Below, piece by piece: positions 45,371 through 57,070 of a stretch of 64,000 bases of DNA (the stretch's first letter is position 1; every line of letters starts with the position of its first letter). The DNA is from Ursus arctos. Lineage: Eukaryota; Chordata; Mammalia; Carnivora; Ursidae. Made by a program: the position numbers and the translations under genes. The notes beneath the pieces were generated by a model that did not search any database, was not told the DNA's origin, and saw nothing but the letters and a program-made list of their open reading frames with translations. Location: assembly GCF_023065955.2 (NCBI RefSeq), contig NW_026623089.1, positions 29,232,767-29,296,766 of the forward strand. Reading direction: 5' to 3'.

Positions 45371-45839
45371 CTCTCAGCCTTTCTGTTCTAACTCCAAGTC
45401 CGGTGCACTTTCTGCTGTCCCCGTGTTGCGGCCACAGAGCCCGCCACTCATTCCTAGAGAAGATGCTTCCACCATCTTCACCCGGCCACTCCCAAGCGCT
45501 GAGGGACAGGGAGCTCCCGTTCCAGGCTAAGACCCTGAATGCCTGCCCCATCCTGCGCTTGGCTCCCTGAGACAGTGCTGCCTGCACTCCACCTCTCCCT
45601 GTGCCTTGCCCCTGGAGGACTCCCTGACCCCTGTTCTGGCCTCCCCGCTGGGATGGCTCCACTCCGAGTGCAGAGTGTGTCTTCCCTGCCCCCTCAGCTA
45701 ACCCTGTCCTGCCTCCCTCAAGTTGTCCCCACTTGACCCTGGAGGTGGATCCCCCTGCATGCCCCATTTACCATGGAAAATGGCCACGGATTAGCTCCTT
45801 GGTTGTTACTTTGACTTCTTCCTCCTTCCTCAAGCTATG
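45371..45839. other. Unassigned intron
   Basis: C-rich; parts may be diverged L2 leading into the next feature but cannot be called. Confidence 0.4.
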
Positions 45840-46945
45840 ACTTCCACACGTTCTCTCAGCTAAGAACCTCACTTCTTCTTCACCTAGGAGCAGACGGAGG
45901 TCTCTAGGCACCAACTGTCCAGGTACCTCTTCCACCTCCTCCGGTCTTCTTACCCATCCTGCTTTCCTCTCTTCATTTCTTAATTCCAGGTGATCTGACC
46001 TTAGGTCGCTCGTACTTTAGACTCTGTCCCCTCCATCCCCTACACATCTTGCCCAGGTCCCTCTAAATCCATTGCCCTCCTGGGTCTTTTCCTCCCACCC
46101 ACAAACATGCACAGGCCCCATAGCATGGTGAGGCTGTCGCTTCACTCTGTGTCCCCTGTGTCCCCTGGCCAGGATCCTAGGCCTTTCTGAGCCCTTCTGG
46201 TCCTCAGTGAGCCATCTACACTGTTGCCCATTTCCCCTCGCTTCTGCCCTCAACCTAGGTCTTCTCTCCTCTCTAAGGAAACAGCTTCCTTGAAGGTCAA
46301 CAGTGCCTTCCAAGTGACCAAGCCATTTGCTTGTTCCAGTCCTTGGTCTTTTTGACTTCTTGAGAGCATTTAGCACTGTTGGCCATGCCTCTCTCTTTAA
46401 CCCTTGCTTCCTTGCTTCTGTGCTTCTTGACTCTACTCTGTCTTAGGAGTCATGTGTTTGCAAGGAACAAAAATCTGCTCTAAGTAGTTCAGTGGTATAA
46501 TTTGGAATAATTCAGGGGAATTTCCGTTCTTCTCCACTATCATTTCGAGTCTCTCCTCTGGCCCATCCTTCCTGCACACAGCCACCAGACAATGCTCTTC
46601 AGAACAGTACTGTTATAATGGTACGTCTTGCCCAGAATCCTCCAGCAGCTCCCCATTTCCCACCAGATAAAATCTGAAGTCTTAGGTTATGTGCCACATC
46701 TTCTGCGATCTTAGCTGCCATGAACTTTCCAATTTGCCTTCCAGTCTTTTCCCCAATTGTCCAACACACATCTCTGTGTCATCTAGTTAGTCTACCCTCT
46801 ATTCCCTAAGCGTATGTTTCTGCTTCATAACTCACACTATTTATTTTGTAAATGCCTAACTCATATTTCTTCTTTGAAAATCCTGTACTTCCTTCAGGTT
46901 CTAGATCAAATATACCTTCTCTATAAAGGCTTTACCCCAGAAGAA
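45840..46945 (+). repeat. L2 LINE, long sense copy
   Basis: AAGGAAACAGCTTCCTTGAAGGTCAACAGTGCCTTCC, CTTCTTGAGAGCATTTAGCACTGTTGGCCATG, GAATCCTCCAGCAGCTCCCCATTTCCCACCAGATAAAATCTGAAGTC, and CTACCCTCTATTCCCTAAGCG...CTTCAGGTTCTAGATCAAATATACCTTC are in the L2 sense order. The reverse-transcriptase frame is destroyed. Confidence 0.82.
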
Positions 46946-47754
46946 GCGACCTCTACCTCCTCCTGAAAGCCTGGGATGGGGGCCCTTCCTTATTTGCCAT
47001 ATTAGGCTGGTGGCTCTCTGAGCCAAGAATTCCACTGTGGGCCATGCAGTGTGCCCAGCCCGGAAACAGGATCCCAGAAGGGTGGAATGCAAGTCATTGG
47101 AGAATGACTGGCTTATCTTTTTCACTCTTAAAGAAGAGTGAGGCATCCATAGGCTACTTGCCTTGCTATTCTGCCTCTAAATTGGCCCACCTCCTTAACC
47201 AAAAGAGAGACAAAGACTAACATCTTTTTATCTAAAAGCTTCTAGGTAGATATAGCATGAGGGAAGAAAGTTTGACTTGACATTTAAAGTTTTGGGGGAC
47301 CAAGCAGTTAAGTGATTTGCCTGAACCCACAGAAAGTTGAGCACAGAGTTGGCCCAGAGCTCACCTTGTGTCCCCCCACTCCCCACACCAGGCTCCTCCC
47401 TGCCGACTCTCTGCGTCCTCTCGCCTCCCTGAGGCCAGCAATGGAGGAGCAGGCAGGAGGCCAAGAACCGGACCCATTTCCAGAACATAGTGAGACAGTT
47501 GCCCCACTTTCTGTGTTTACCTCTTTCTGGGGCTTCTGGAGGGGAGTGGGGAGACCTTGGGATCTATTTAGAGGACACAGGGACTCGATGGTGCCAGGGA
47601 ATCGTTGCCTTCCATCAGTAGGTCCTGGCAAGTCTGTCTCCGGAATGTACAGACCCAGATGAGTGACTGTCTATCTGGAGACACATCCCTCATCGTTCCT
47701 GGCACTTCTCCCTAAAAATATGTAGGTCCTGAGATGCTGCTCTCACTAGCTCTG
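46946..47754. other. Unassigned intron
   Basis: Nothing recognised; frames of about 110 codons on both strands at 47300-47660 are unsupported. Confidence 0.45.
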
Positions 47755-48152
47755 ATACTAGTTGAAGGCTGTCAACCACAGACTCCCCGCTCCTGGAGAT
47801 GGGCACATGACTCAACCTGGGCTAATGAGAGCCCTGTCCCAGGGCCTCTCACACTGGAACTGAGGGAAGAAAGCATCTGCCCTCAGTGCCTCAGCTGAGG
47901 GACGAGGCTGAGAGTGTTGCCACAGGTCAAGCCTTGTGGAGGAGGACAGTGTGAGAGGAGGCCAACAGAGGAAAGAGGAAGAAGAGAGGAGAAATGAAGT
48001 CTAGGAAACTTCTGGCCAGAACCCTGGTTCCAGCCACCCTGAGGCCCGGCTGTACCCTTTCTGTCTGCAGTTTGGACATCTGAGCCAATAAATTCCTCAG
48101 CTGGTGCAGGTGGGGCGTTTGCCACGTGCAACCAAAGAATCCTGAGTAACAC
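47755..48152 (+). mobile_element. Ancient LTR-like relic
   Basis: GGAGATGGGCACATGACTCAACCTGGGCTAATGAGAGCC at the left and a right end GAGCCAATAAATTCCTCAGC...GCCACGTGCAACCAAAGAATCCTGAGTAACACAG resemble mammalian LTR ends with an AATAAA signal at about 48086. No internal viral sequence is present. Confidence 0.55.
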
Positions 48153-48264
48153 AGCCCCCCTCTGTCACCTGAATCCCTCCTTTAATCGTGTATGGGATTC
48201 CTGCCTCCCTGTCTTCCTCTTTTCTTGAGATAAACATGCAGTGAGGAATAGAGTCATTTCACTA
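48153..48264. other. Flank of the hexamer array
   Basis: Ordinary unique-looking sequence between the LTR-like relic and the tandem array. Confidence 0.5.
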
Positions 48265-48580
48265 TCAGCATCATCGTCATGGTCAGCATCATCGTCAGCG
48301 TCAGCGTCATCGTCATCGTCAGCGTCAGCATCATCGTCAGCGTCAGCGTCAGCATTATCGTCATGGTCAGCGTCAGCATCATCGTCAGCGTCATCGTCAT
48401 GGTCAGCGTCAGCATCATCGTCAGCGTCATCGTCAGCGTCATCGTCATCGTCAGCGTCAGCATCATCGTCAGCGTCAGCGTCATGGTCAGCGTCAGCATC
48501 ATCGTCAGCGTCAGCGTCAGCATCAGCGTCATCGTTAGCGTCAGCGTCATCACGACCACCACCACCAACAACAACAAAAA
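48265..48580 (+). repeat. CpG-rich TCA-NCG hexamer array plus CCA/CAA run
   Basis: From 48265 to 48552 every other triplet is TCA and the intervening triplet is GCG, TCG, GCA or TGG, about 48 hexamers. It is followed by CGACCACCACCACCAACAACAACAAAAA. Most hexamers contain CpG. One minus-strand frame reads Asp/Ala with occasional His (DADADDDADADH style), one plus frame reads Ser/Ala, and another reads Ile/Val/Ser. The reading is open because the unit length is a multiple of three and lacks stops in those frames, not because it is a gene. Confidence 0.95.
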
Positions 48581-49599
48581 TGACTGCGCGCCTGTCTTTT
48601 CCTGACATTGTCCTAGGTTTAGTGGGGGATAGAGCTGCAAATGGTAGTCTCTGCCTTCTGGGTGCTTCCACGCTCACCAAAATATAAGAAATTCCAAGGG
48701 CATATAAAGCACACGCTGAGAACAGATCTTTTTTAGAACAAGGCATAAATCAATCAGTCTGCGTGGAGTTTTTATACAACACAGACACTCGTCACTACGG
48801 GTTATTCTGACCTTTTGGTGCCAAACATCCCTTTCTTGAAAAACCACCCACCCGTTAGGACAAAAGGGGTTTGTCCTCCACCTTGAGTCACCTTCTTCTT
48901 TGCACTTACTTATGGGGTCTTCTCCACCCTGGTTAGCTCCTAACTCAGGATCAAATCTACCTGTTTGTTTGCTTGCTTGTTTGTTTTCTGGGATGCCCTT
49001 TCCAGATGTACCCAACCTACTCCCTATAAGATCTTCTACCCCAGGTTTCTCATCGTGCCTAGATTCCTCCCACTACCGAAGTCTCCATTCCTTTAAACTA
49101 ATATCTGGCCTCTGGATATAGCCTCTTCCAGGATACAATCTGTGAATCTCCTGTTTAAATGCCTTCCCATATGTTTTTTGGTCCTATTTCACCTCAGTGG
49201 CTTTCAAACAAGCAAATATGTAAAAAGGGGGAAAAAAAGCATTACACATGTTTCCAAAGAAATGATCTATATTCAAAGTTCCCACTCAAAATGGGAAATG
49301 GTTAGATTTGTCTACAAAGGAAAGAAGAATGAGAAGAAGGGGTAGAAAAACAGGGGTGTCTGGCATCCTTGTATTTTTTAGTACCCTTCCACCCTCAGCT
49401 CTGCATAGACCATTAGCTATTCTGAGATCCAGGTACGACCCCAAGGAAAGCCCGGGGAGACCTGCCTGCTGTGAACTGAAATGGCTGAACTAGAGAATTA
49501 CACTGATTCATAATACTCTTTCCTACTTGGCAGGGATAAGTTCCTCTTCCCCCTTAGGTCTGAAATGATAAGTCATCATTATCTGCTTCCTTTTCCAAA
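48581..49599. other. Unassigned intron
   Basis: Holds a short TTTG/CTTG run near 48962-48985; otherwise nothing recognised. Confidence 0.5.
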
Positions 49600-50115
49600 G
49601 ATTCAGTAGCTGAAAAACAATTTATGATTTCTCACAGTTCTGTGGGTCAGGAATTTGGGCAGGGCTCAGCTGGGTCATTCTTCTGCTCCACAGGACATCA
49701 ACTGGTGTCACTCGCTTGGCTGCATTCAACTGTAGACTGAGCTGGCCTGGGCTGGATGGACAGCCCACGAGGTCCTCATGCACGTATCTGGTGCCTACGT
49801 GATCTTCCACACGGTCTCGCCCTGGGGCCAGACTGGGCTTTCTCAGAGCAGGGTTGTCTCAGGTAGTCAAATTGCTTACATGGTGACCGGCTTCCCCCAG
49901 AGACAAAGGGAAAGCTGGCAGGCCTCTTAAAGGCTAGGCCCTGAACTGGCTCGACATCACCTCCACTTCGTCAAATTCTACAACTGAGGCAAGTCACAAA
50001 GCCAGCCCAGATTCAAGGCAGAAGAGATTCCACCTCTCGGCAGGTGGAGTAACATGTGCATACAGAGAAGAAAGAAAACGATGGCAGCCATCTTTGAAAG
50101 CCATCTACCACACCC
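49600..50115. mobile_element. LTR-like mammalian repeat, diverged
   Basis: TTTATGATTTCTCACAGTTCTGTGGGTCAGGAATTTGGGCAGGGCTCAGCTGGGTCATTCTTCTGCTCC, then CAAGTCACAAAGCCAGCCCAGATTCAAGG...AAGAGATTCCACCTCT, resemble a common mammalian repeat that I believe is LTR-derived. Family and strand are uncertain. Confidence 0.5.
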
Positions 50116-50433
50116 CATTTAACCCCTTCACTCACTTTAAGGGCACATGCATTTGCTCATATCTTAGCCTTAGATAAACCCCCATATGTGGGACTCTGTT
50201 CTCATCTTAGGCAACTCTTCTCAGTCTCTTTTTTCTCCACATGTTATTTTGCCTCACGGCCTCCATCCTAAGCCCTAACATCTTCCTTACATTCCACCCA
50301 TGCTCACACTGAAGTACTTGTTTCAGAAAACTGTATATTTCCAAGTACGGACTCCAAATTAATTTTTACTAAAGTTTATTCTAGTTTTGTGTTCTGACAA
50401 CGCTCACTTAGAACGTGTGATACGTCCATAATA
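50116..50433. other. Unassigned intron
   Basis: Nothing recognised. Confidence 0.5.
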
Positions 50434-50445
50434 TGAGGCTGACAA

Positions 50446-50638
50446 CCCTTCACTAGAGAGTGTCCGCGAGAGCACAAGGGGTGAGGGGCAGAGGGAGAGA
50501 CAGTCCCAAGCGGACTCCACACTGAGCGCAAGCTTGTCGCGGGGCTCAATCTCATAACCCTGAGATCACGACCCTGAGAGCACAACCTGAGCCAAAACTG
50601 AGAGTGAGACACGTAACCAACTGCCACCCAGGTGCCCT
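50446..50638 (-). mobile_element. Can-SINE, antisense, without its A-rich tail
   Basis: GAGCACAAGGGGTGAGGGGCAGAGGGAGAGAC, TCAATCTCATAACCCTGAGATCACGACC, and the end CCAACTGCCACCCAGGTGCCC are typical. The T-rich reversed tail expected at the left is absent. Target duplication TGAGGCT(G/A)ACAA is at 50434..50445 and 50639..50650. Confidence 0.88.
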
Positions 50639-50664
50639 GAGGCTAACAATGCTTTCAGTCCTCA

Positions 50665-50872
50665 GAAATCTTTTTCTGCAAAAAGCCAAATGGTAAATAT
50701 TATCAACTTTGGAGCCATACAGTCTGTTGTGTAGGAAAAGCAGCCATAGATAATACATAAATGAATGAACATGTCTGTGTCTCAATAAAACTTTATTTAC
50801 AAAAATAGATAGCAGGCCATATTTGGCCCCAAGGCCATAGTTTTGCTGATCCCTGCTTTAGATTAAGGAACA
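50665..50872 (+). mobile_element. hAT (Charlie-type) DNA transposon end
   Basis: AAAAGCCAAATGGTAAATATTATCAACTTTGGAGCCATACAGTCTGTTG, AAAGCAGCCATAGATAATACATAAATGAATGAACATG, CAATAAAACTTTATTTACAAAAATAGATAGCAGGCCATATTTGGCCC and the right end GCTGATCCCTGCTTTAGA match a well-known mammalian hAT family. Confidence 0.8.
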
Positions 50873-51849
50873 AGTATGTCTTTCAGTTTATTTTGTCTAA
50901 CGATTAACTGTTTGACTTTCAGAAAGTCACTTTTCTCTGAAAGTCACTTTTTCATTATAAAATAAGGGTATTGAACAAGAATAATACAGTCCCTTATGCC
51001 CATAGTTGTGAAAATGCCACACGCCTTTAAAATTCTTTAGAGGAAATGCCCAAGATGGCCACAAGATGGGTTGTTTCTCTGTGATGATATCTCAGAGTCC
51101 TGTTGATATTTCCATGACTTTGTGTCCTTCCGAGAGTCTCTCTATTTGTCTCTGTATGTGTGCATATCCCCTTTGCCACATGTGTCTGTCTCTATCTGGG
51201 TCATTCTCTTTATCTGTGTTTATGTGTGTGGTTTTTCTCTCTGTGCTCAGGGGTTCACTGTCCCTCAGTTTTCATTGGTGTGCGTTCCTTTGTGTCTCTA
51301 TCTTCTTTCTTTGTGTGTACGTACACCTGTCCCTTCTTTCTGCCCTGCCTCTCTCCCCTGACTGTAATGTTAAATAGCTATCTACTTTCCATTCATTTTC
51401 TTTTTGAGTGAAAAAAAAAGTTTCCTATTCTTAATTTTCAAAATAGATATAGCGTATTTTATATACAGTTCAAATTTTTAAGATTTCCATTTACATATGA
51501 TGAGATATCATACGTAAGTTACTTAGCACAATCTCTAATATTCAATAGGTACCCAATAATTATTATGTCCTTTTACCCGGCTTCCCTTTATGTAACTGCC
51601 TAAGGGGCCTTTTTTTTCACATGGGTCAATGATTCGCAGCAGAAAAAAAGGTAGATGCCCTGTATCTATCTGGAACCCTTTGTTGTTCTCTCTGATCCTT
51701 ACCCAGGGCACCAGCCCTCGGCCTCCACCTTGTCATGACTTTGTCTGTACCTATCTTTTGGGAACTAATGAAGGTAGAAGATCAAAGTCGATTTTTTGCT
51801 CAGCCACCCCGATGACCCTGCACCTCCCACAGGCTCCTTCTCTTTCGCT
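50873..51849. other. Unassigned intron
   Basis: T-rich and TGTG/CTCT-rich from 51110 to 51350, which opens several overlapping frames by composition. Nothing recognised. Confidence 0.5.
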
Positions 51850-53165
51850 CACTCTGCAAGTATTTAGTGAGTGCTCACAATGTACTCGGTGACGGTGACG
51901 GGGAGACAGACGTGAACGAAGCAGACGCAGTCTCTGCCCTCGTGGAGCTTATGTTTACTGGGAGAAGTGGAGATAAATAGGGACCCGAACAAGAGTGGGA
52001 CAGCGGATGCAGTGATTGGAATACCGACCAGGGGATGATCTCTCTGCGATGCCTTTCGAGGCGGGACCTACAGGATGAGTAGGAGCCAGCCTGGGACAAA
52101 GCAGGAGGGAAGTGCAGGGAGAGTGTCCTCGGCAGAGGGAGCAGCCGTATGAGAGGGCATGGGGTGGGGGCCGCACCTGCTGGAATGCTGGGAGCTGAGA
52201 GGAGACCAGTGTGCTTGGAGGAGGTCAGCGAGGTGGCAGCAGACCAAGCCAGGCTCCCAGGCCAGGCACGGTAAGAGTCATTCCGACATGAGAGGAAGCC
52301 ACCCGTAGGTTGGAGAGTGGCGGATCTGGTTTATGTGTTTGAAAGACAACTCTGGCTACAGTGTGGGGGGGATTAGATTTTGGGCGCCAGTGAGGAAACA
52401 ATGGAAAGAGACTCTCCAGAGATGGTGACAGTAGGGAAGGAAAGAAGAGAAAGTCTTTGAAATAGTTTAGGAGGTAGAAATGACAGGATTGGCTGATGAA
52501 TGAGATGTGAAGACGAGGGGGAGGGAGAACCAAGGCTGGCTCTAGGTTTCAGGCTTTAGTACCTGGGTGCCCGTTGCAGGGAGGAGGGGGGCTAAGCAAT
52601 CCTAGTTCCATTTTGGACACATTCCATCAGCATGCAAGCAGAGACATCAGGCAGGCAGACAGATACATGAGTCTGTGCTGGGACTGGGGATTTGGGTTGG
52701 GGATAGAAACTTGGGAGTTGTTGGTCATAGGAATGGATATTATCCCCCAGTGGAAGGGGGCGGAGAGAGGAGAATGGGACCCAGGAATAGGCCTGGAGAC
52801 TCCACCATGAAGAGGGCAGAGCAAGGAGGAAGAACTTACAAAGAGGAAAAGGCGAGGGAACCAGAGAGAAGGGCACCAGAGGGCAGAAGGCATGCTCAAA
52901 GCCAAGGGGACTGAACGGTGCGGTGCAGGCCCAGAGAGCTGGCCAGTGTGCCAGAGGCAGCTGGAGACCGAGGGAGATGAGGGCGGAAAGCTTGTCCCTG
53001 GACGTGGCCTCCTGAAAGCCCCCAGTGACAGTAATGAGGGTGGCTCAGCCGGAGTTGGGGGAAAGTGGATCAAGGTGCGGTGAATGGACGGTGAGAGAGT
53101 GGAGACAGCCTGCGAAGACAGATCCTCAAGAAGTTTGCTTATGAAGGGGTTTAAAGAAAGAAACA
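51850..53165 (-). repeat. L2 LINE, long antisense copy
   Basis: Starts with the reversed 3' end (AGTATTTAGTGAGTGCTCACAATGTACTCGGTGACGG, CTGCCCTCGTGGAGCTTATG) and continues with GACCTACAGGATGAGTAGGAGCCAGCC, GAAAGACAACTCTGGCTACAG, GAGGTAGAAATGACAGGATTGGCTGATGAATG and TACATGAGTCTGTGCTGG in order. Right boundary approximate. Confidence 0.85.
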
Positions 53166-53299
53166 TAACCATAGAGGATGGGAGGGGAGGGGTGGGATAT
53201 TTGGGATGAGAAATACTAGAGCGTGTTTGGAAACTCTCAAAATGATCACTGGCGAGTGAGAGATTGGGCCTCGGCTTTTGTGTTACTTTTCATAATGAT

Positions 53300-53450
53300 G
53301 AGAACTTAGAATTGTATAACATTCACGGTTTACCAAGTGTTATCACACACACTGTCTCAGCCTTACAGCCAGGCTATGAGGTATGTGGCAGCCCTGAGTT
53401 AGAGGTGAGGCACCCAGTGACAAGCTCAAGGTCACAGCCAGGAAGGGGCG
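53300..53450 (-). repeat. MIR SINE (antisense)
   Basis: TTTACCAAGTGTTATCACACACACTGTCTCAGCCTTACAGCCAGGCTATGAGGTATG and GTGACAAGCTCAAGGTCACAGCCAGGAAGGG. Confidence 0.75.
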
Positions 53451-54039
53451 GGGCCAGGCCCCTGTGCCCACCTGTGCTCCTGGGCCCCACCCCAAGGCCC
53501 CTCTCTGTCCACAGCAGTCCTGACCCAGGGAATGGGCACCAGAGTTGGACGGCACTGCCACAGCAGGGGCTATGCCCTGCCAGTGTCTCTAGGCACGTTT
53601 TCCAGTTACCACCCGTCCAATCACTTTGGCCCAGCTTTGATGCTAGGAAGTCACGGCTACTTTTCAAGAGCATGGGACACTGTCCCACTCCCTAACCCCC
53701 TTTAACTGAGCCTCAGAGCCTCTTGAATTTCTGGAAGAAACCAACAATCTCTGGCAGGTGTCAGAGAGAGGAAACGTGAAACCTCACACCCCTCAGGTCC
53801 AGCCCCCCCAGGCTTGTCGGCATGAGGACTGCCACCCAGAGGGACTGCGGGCAGGTTAGTGAGTGTGGCTAACCTCTGTACCTCAGTGCCCACATCTGCG
53901 AAATCCTGGGCTGCCGTGAGGATGCCATGAGACGGTGAGGGTAGCGTGCACAGAAGGGGGCGCGGCCAGTGCTACTGCTCTGTTCGCTGCCCTCGGTTAT
54001 TTTTATCTGCCCGTCCCCTCACTGCCTCTTCCGCACCTC
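53451..54039. other. Unassigned intron; possible weak MIR at the right
   Basis: GGCTAACCTCTGTACCTCAGTGCCCACATCTGCGAAATCC...TGAGGATGCCATGAGACGG at 53865-53945 is MIR-like. The rest is unassigned. Confidence 0.4.
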
Positions 54040-54340
54040 GGACAGACATTCGCTGAGCACCATCTCTATGCCCAGCGTTGATCTAGGCGCAGCAAGTGCA
54101 GAGAGGCATCCACATGCTTCCTGGGCTCAAGAAGCATATGTTTGAATGAAGGGGAGTGATGTTGGGACACGAACAACCCTGCCCTCGCAGGAATGAGCGA
54201 GGTGCAGAGCAGGGGTATCCAGAGAAGAGATCGCATCCAGCCGAAAGGTAGTCGGTGGGGGCAGGCTTCGTGAGAGGGTGGAGTGTGGGGAGACCATTCC
54301 CCTGGAAGGGGGCGGCTGGGGCTGAGCGCAGTCACAGAAG
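54040..54340 (-). repeat. L2 LINE fragment (antisense)
   Basis: ACAGACATTCGCTGAGCACCATCTCTATGCCCAGCGTTGATCTAGGCGC, then TTCCTGGGCTCAAGAAGCATATG; the remainder is diverged. Confidence 0.65.
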
Positions 54341-54894
54341 CTGGAAAAGGCAGAGCCTATTCGGGGGCGTGGTGAGGAACCCGATGGGAGCATCTGCTCC
54401 CTGGAGAAGCGGGGCGGGGGTAAGCTGATTGTCCCGGGGGAGGATTGTAAGAGGCTCAGATGTCAGTCCAGCACACCCGGTAGAGGGCACGTGGGTGGAG
54501 GGAGGAGCAGCACCTCTGCACATTTACCTCCGGCCTTGCCTCGTGGCCTGTTCAGAAGCCTGCCTAGGGGCTGTTGGTTTGACTTAGTGTCCCTCAGGGT
54601 GGCGACGGGAGAGAAGCGGCCAGAGTGTTGAGATTCATCCCAGGCCCCAGGTAGGTTTCGGCAGGACCCTCTGGCATGTGCTCACTCTAGCAGGTGGAGG
54701 AACTTGAGCCAGCCGAGCAAGCCCTCCCCACTGCCCCTGAGGGAGTGCCCTGGAACTGGTACCTCCAGGTTCTTCAAAGAAGAGATGATCCAAGGCCATC
54801 TGCTCCCCCAGGACCACCACCGTGGGAGCGGGAACCTTGTATGCACACCTGCCACCCCAGATTCCGGGCAAAAGCCCGGCTTCTGCTACGTGCA
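54341..54894. other. Unassigned intron
   Basis: GC-rich; nothing recognised. Confidence 0.45.
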
Positions 54895-55030
54895 GAGCCA
54901 TGCCCCTACCTCCCCGTGGCCACATTTGTCGACACAGTCTGTGACCCTCTGAGTTAGTCCAACTCTCATTTTGCAGAAGAGAAACCCAGAACCGAGCAAG
55001 GGGAACTGACCAGCCTAAGGTTACAATACC
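54895..55030 (-). repeat. MIR SINE fragment (antisense)
   Basis: CTCTCATTTTGCAGAAGAGAAACCCAGAACCGAGCAAGGGGAACTGACCAGCCTAAGGTTAC. Confidence 0.65.
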
Positions 55031-55234
55031 AATCTGGGGAAAAGTCAAGACGTGCGAGAAGTAAATGAAATCGAGGATGAGAACATGCCTTGTAGAGTGC
55101 TGTGGTGAAGTAGGGCTGTGATCTCCCCTTTGACATGAAGTTCTTGGGCATTCTCATGGTCACTACTTTGGAGAAGGCCCCCAGAAAAAGAAATCCGCAG
55201 ACTAGGAGTGTTGACATCATGAGTAGTGTGGAAA

Positions 55235-55430
55235 AAACATGGGATTGAAAGCCTGGAGACGGTTAGAGGCCCAGCACCGCCATGTACCAGCTCTGTAAAC
55301 TTCCATAGCTCACCGCCTCCCTAACGCTCAGCTTCCTTCTTTAGAAAATGCCTCATCTACCCTCCTGTGGGGCGCAGGTGAGACGATGCGTCTAATAGTG
55401 TTTTCGGCAAGCCCAGCGCTCGGGGACCGT
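55235..55430 (+). repeat. MIR SINE, diverged
   Basis: ATGGGATTGAAAGCCTGGAGAC...CCATGTACCAGCTCTGTAAACTTCC, CTCAGCTTCCTTCTTTAGAAAATGCC, CTGTGGGGCGCAGGTGAGACGATGCG. Confidence 0.65.
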
Positions 55431-56164
55431 GCTGTCTTATGAAGAGCAGCAGAGATCGTAGCAACCAGAAGACCCGGAGGCTGGGAGGACTAGTGCGTAG
55501 CACCCACAGCATTTTCTTTCCCTGGGGGCTGGAGCTAGCTGCTGACGGTGCTGGAACCCAAGTGTTCTGTCTCTCCTGCCCAGACACGTCCCATGGGTCA
55601 CGCCGTGCCCTCGACTCGCAGCCCTCAGACACTGTTCGTCAAGGCGTCCAAGGCGCATCCTTCCATCGCCAGGTGCTGACTCAGCTCCCAGTGAGCTCTG
55701 TTCCCCCCCTTCACACACTGTGGGTGCCAGAAGGCGCCCGGCCAGTTGCTCAGCATTCCCCAAACTTCACGGGCTCTGCATCTCAGTGACGAAGGAGAGG
55801 GCCAAGTTGGATCAGTTTCAGGAAAGCGAGAAGTGATTTCTCTCAAAGACCTTGGAGAGGTCTTTCCACCCACCCCATCCCCGCTCCCAAAGTGTTCTCG
55901 GCCAGGACAGCCGGAGGCCTGCAGCAGAACGTCACTCAGGATGGACACGCTTAGGTTAAAACAGAGGCAGGAGGCCAGGACTAATGGATGGACGTTGGCT
56001 GGGTTCCTTAGGAGAGCCTGGCAAGCTGGTGTTCCCTAGAGGCAGGAAGAGGCCTTCAGACATTCACGGCCATACTGCCGGAGGGTGACCTTGGGCATGG
56101 CGCTTTCTCCAGATGGAAAGGCAATGGGAAGAAACTGGGCGACACCCAAGCCTTTATGACTCAA
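55431..56164. other. Unassigned intron
   Basis: No repeat or coding signal recognised. Confidence 0.5.
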
Positions 56165-56635
56165 ACATAGACTGAGGTTTCATTCATTCAGTCATTCAGC
56201 AAGTATTTACTGAGCGCCTGGTGTGTGCCAGGCACTGTTCTAGACCCTGGGGAACAAAACAGACAAAAAGTTCTGCACTCATGGAGCAGATATTGTAGTG
56301 GGATCAGCCCGAGAAGAGAGTTAAGCGAGAAGATAGAGAATTGTCAGCTGCTGGTAAAAGCTCTGAGGGAAGAGAGCAGGGATGAGGGATAAGGAGCACG
56401 GGGAGGGGCTGGTGCTTGCAGGTTTCAGGAATGCGGCCAGGAAGGCCTAGCTGAGAAGCAACAATGGAGCCAGGGCCTGAACTTGGTGCCAGAGGGAGAC
56501 GGCCATGTGCATATCTGGAGGAAATGCATCCTGGGCAGGGGGACAGCAAGTGCAAAGTCCCTGAGGCAAGAACATGCCTGGCCTTTCAGCACAGCAAGGA
56601 GGCTGTGTGGCTGTAGGAAAATGAGACAGAAGAGA
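56165..56635 (-). repeat. L2 LINE (antisense)
   Basis: TTCATTCATTCAGTCATTCAGCAAGTATTTACTGAGCGCCTGGTGTGTGCCAGGCACTGTTCTAGACC, GTTCTGCACTCATGGAGCAG, and GGGGACAGCAAGTGCAAAGTCCCTGAGGCAAGAACATGCCTGG. Confidence 0.9.
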
Positions 56636-56849
56636 TGAGGACAGATGAGCACTTCGATCTTTCGTATTGAGCTCTTTAGAAAAGGGGATTCAGCAGGTCC
56701 ACCTACTGACTTGAGATGTGGTCACGATCTCCCATCGGAGATGCTCATTTTATACTACTGTCTAAATGCTGGGACTCTGTCAGGAGACGGAGGTCATTCC
56801 AAACCTCAGCAACAAAGCCTCTGCTGCTCCAGGGCTCATTTGCCTAGAA

Positions 56850-57070
56850 AGAGCCTGCCTGGGTCCAAGTCCTAGCACCTGACACCAAACTAGTTGTGTT
56901 ACCTTGGGGAAGGGCACTCAGCCTCTCTGAGCCTCAGTTTCCCCGATGAAGCTCATCCGTTGCCTCATCTGTAAAATGGGTTCATAATATAGCCTCCCAC
57001 GCCTACCTCACTTGCGTATTAGATTTAAATTAGTGAGATCATAAATAAGAAAGTGCCTTTGACATTGAAA
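56850..57070 (+). repeat. MIR SINE, with an internal duplication-like stretch
   Basis: GAGCCTGCCTGGGTCCAAGTCC, TTACCTTGGGGAAGGGCACTCAGCCTCTCTGAGCCTCAGTTTCCCCGATG, then a second CCTCATCTGTAAAATGGGTTCATAATATAGCC. About 20 extra bases lie between the two halves. Confidence 0.85.

Noticed and set aside
48165..48746. 193-codon Asp/Ala-rich minus-strand frame
   Set aside because: It is the reading of a hexamer tandem array whose unit is a multiple of three; its flanks have no protein resemblance.
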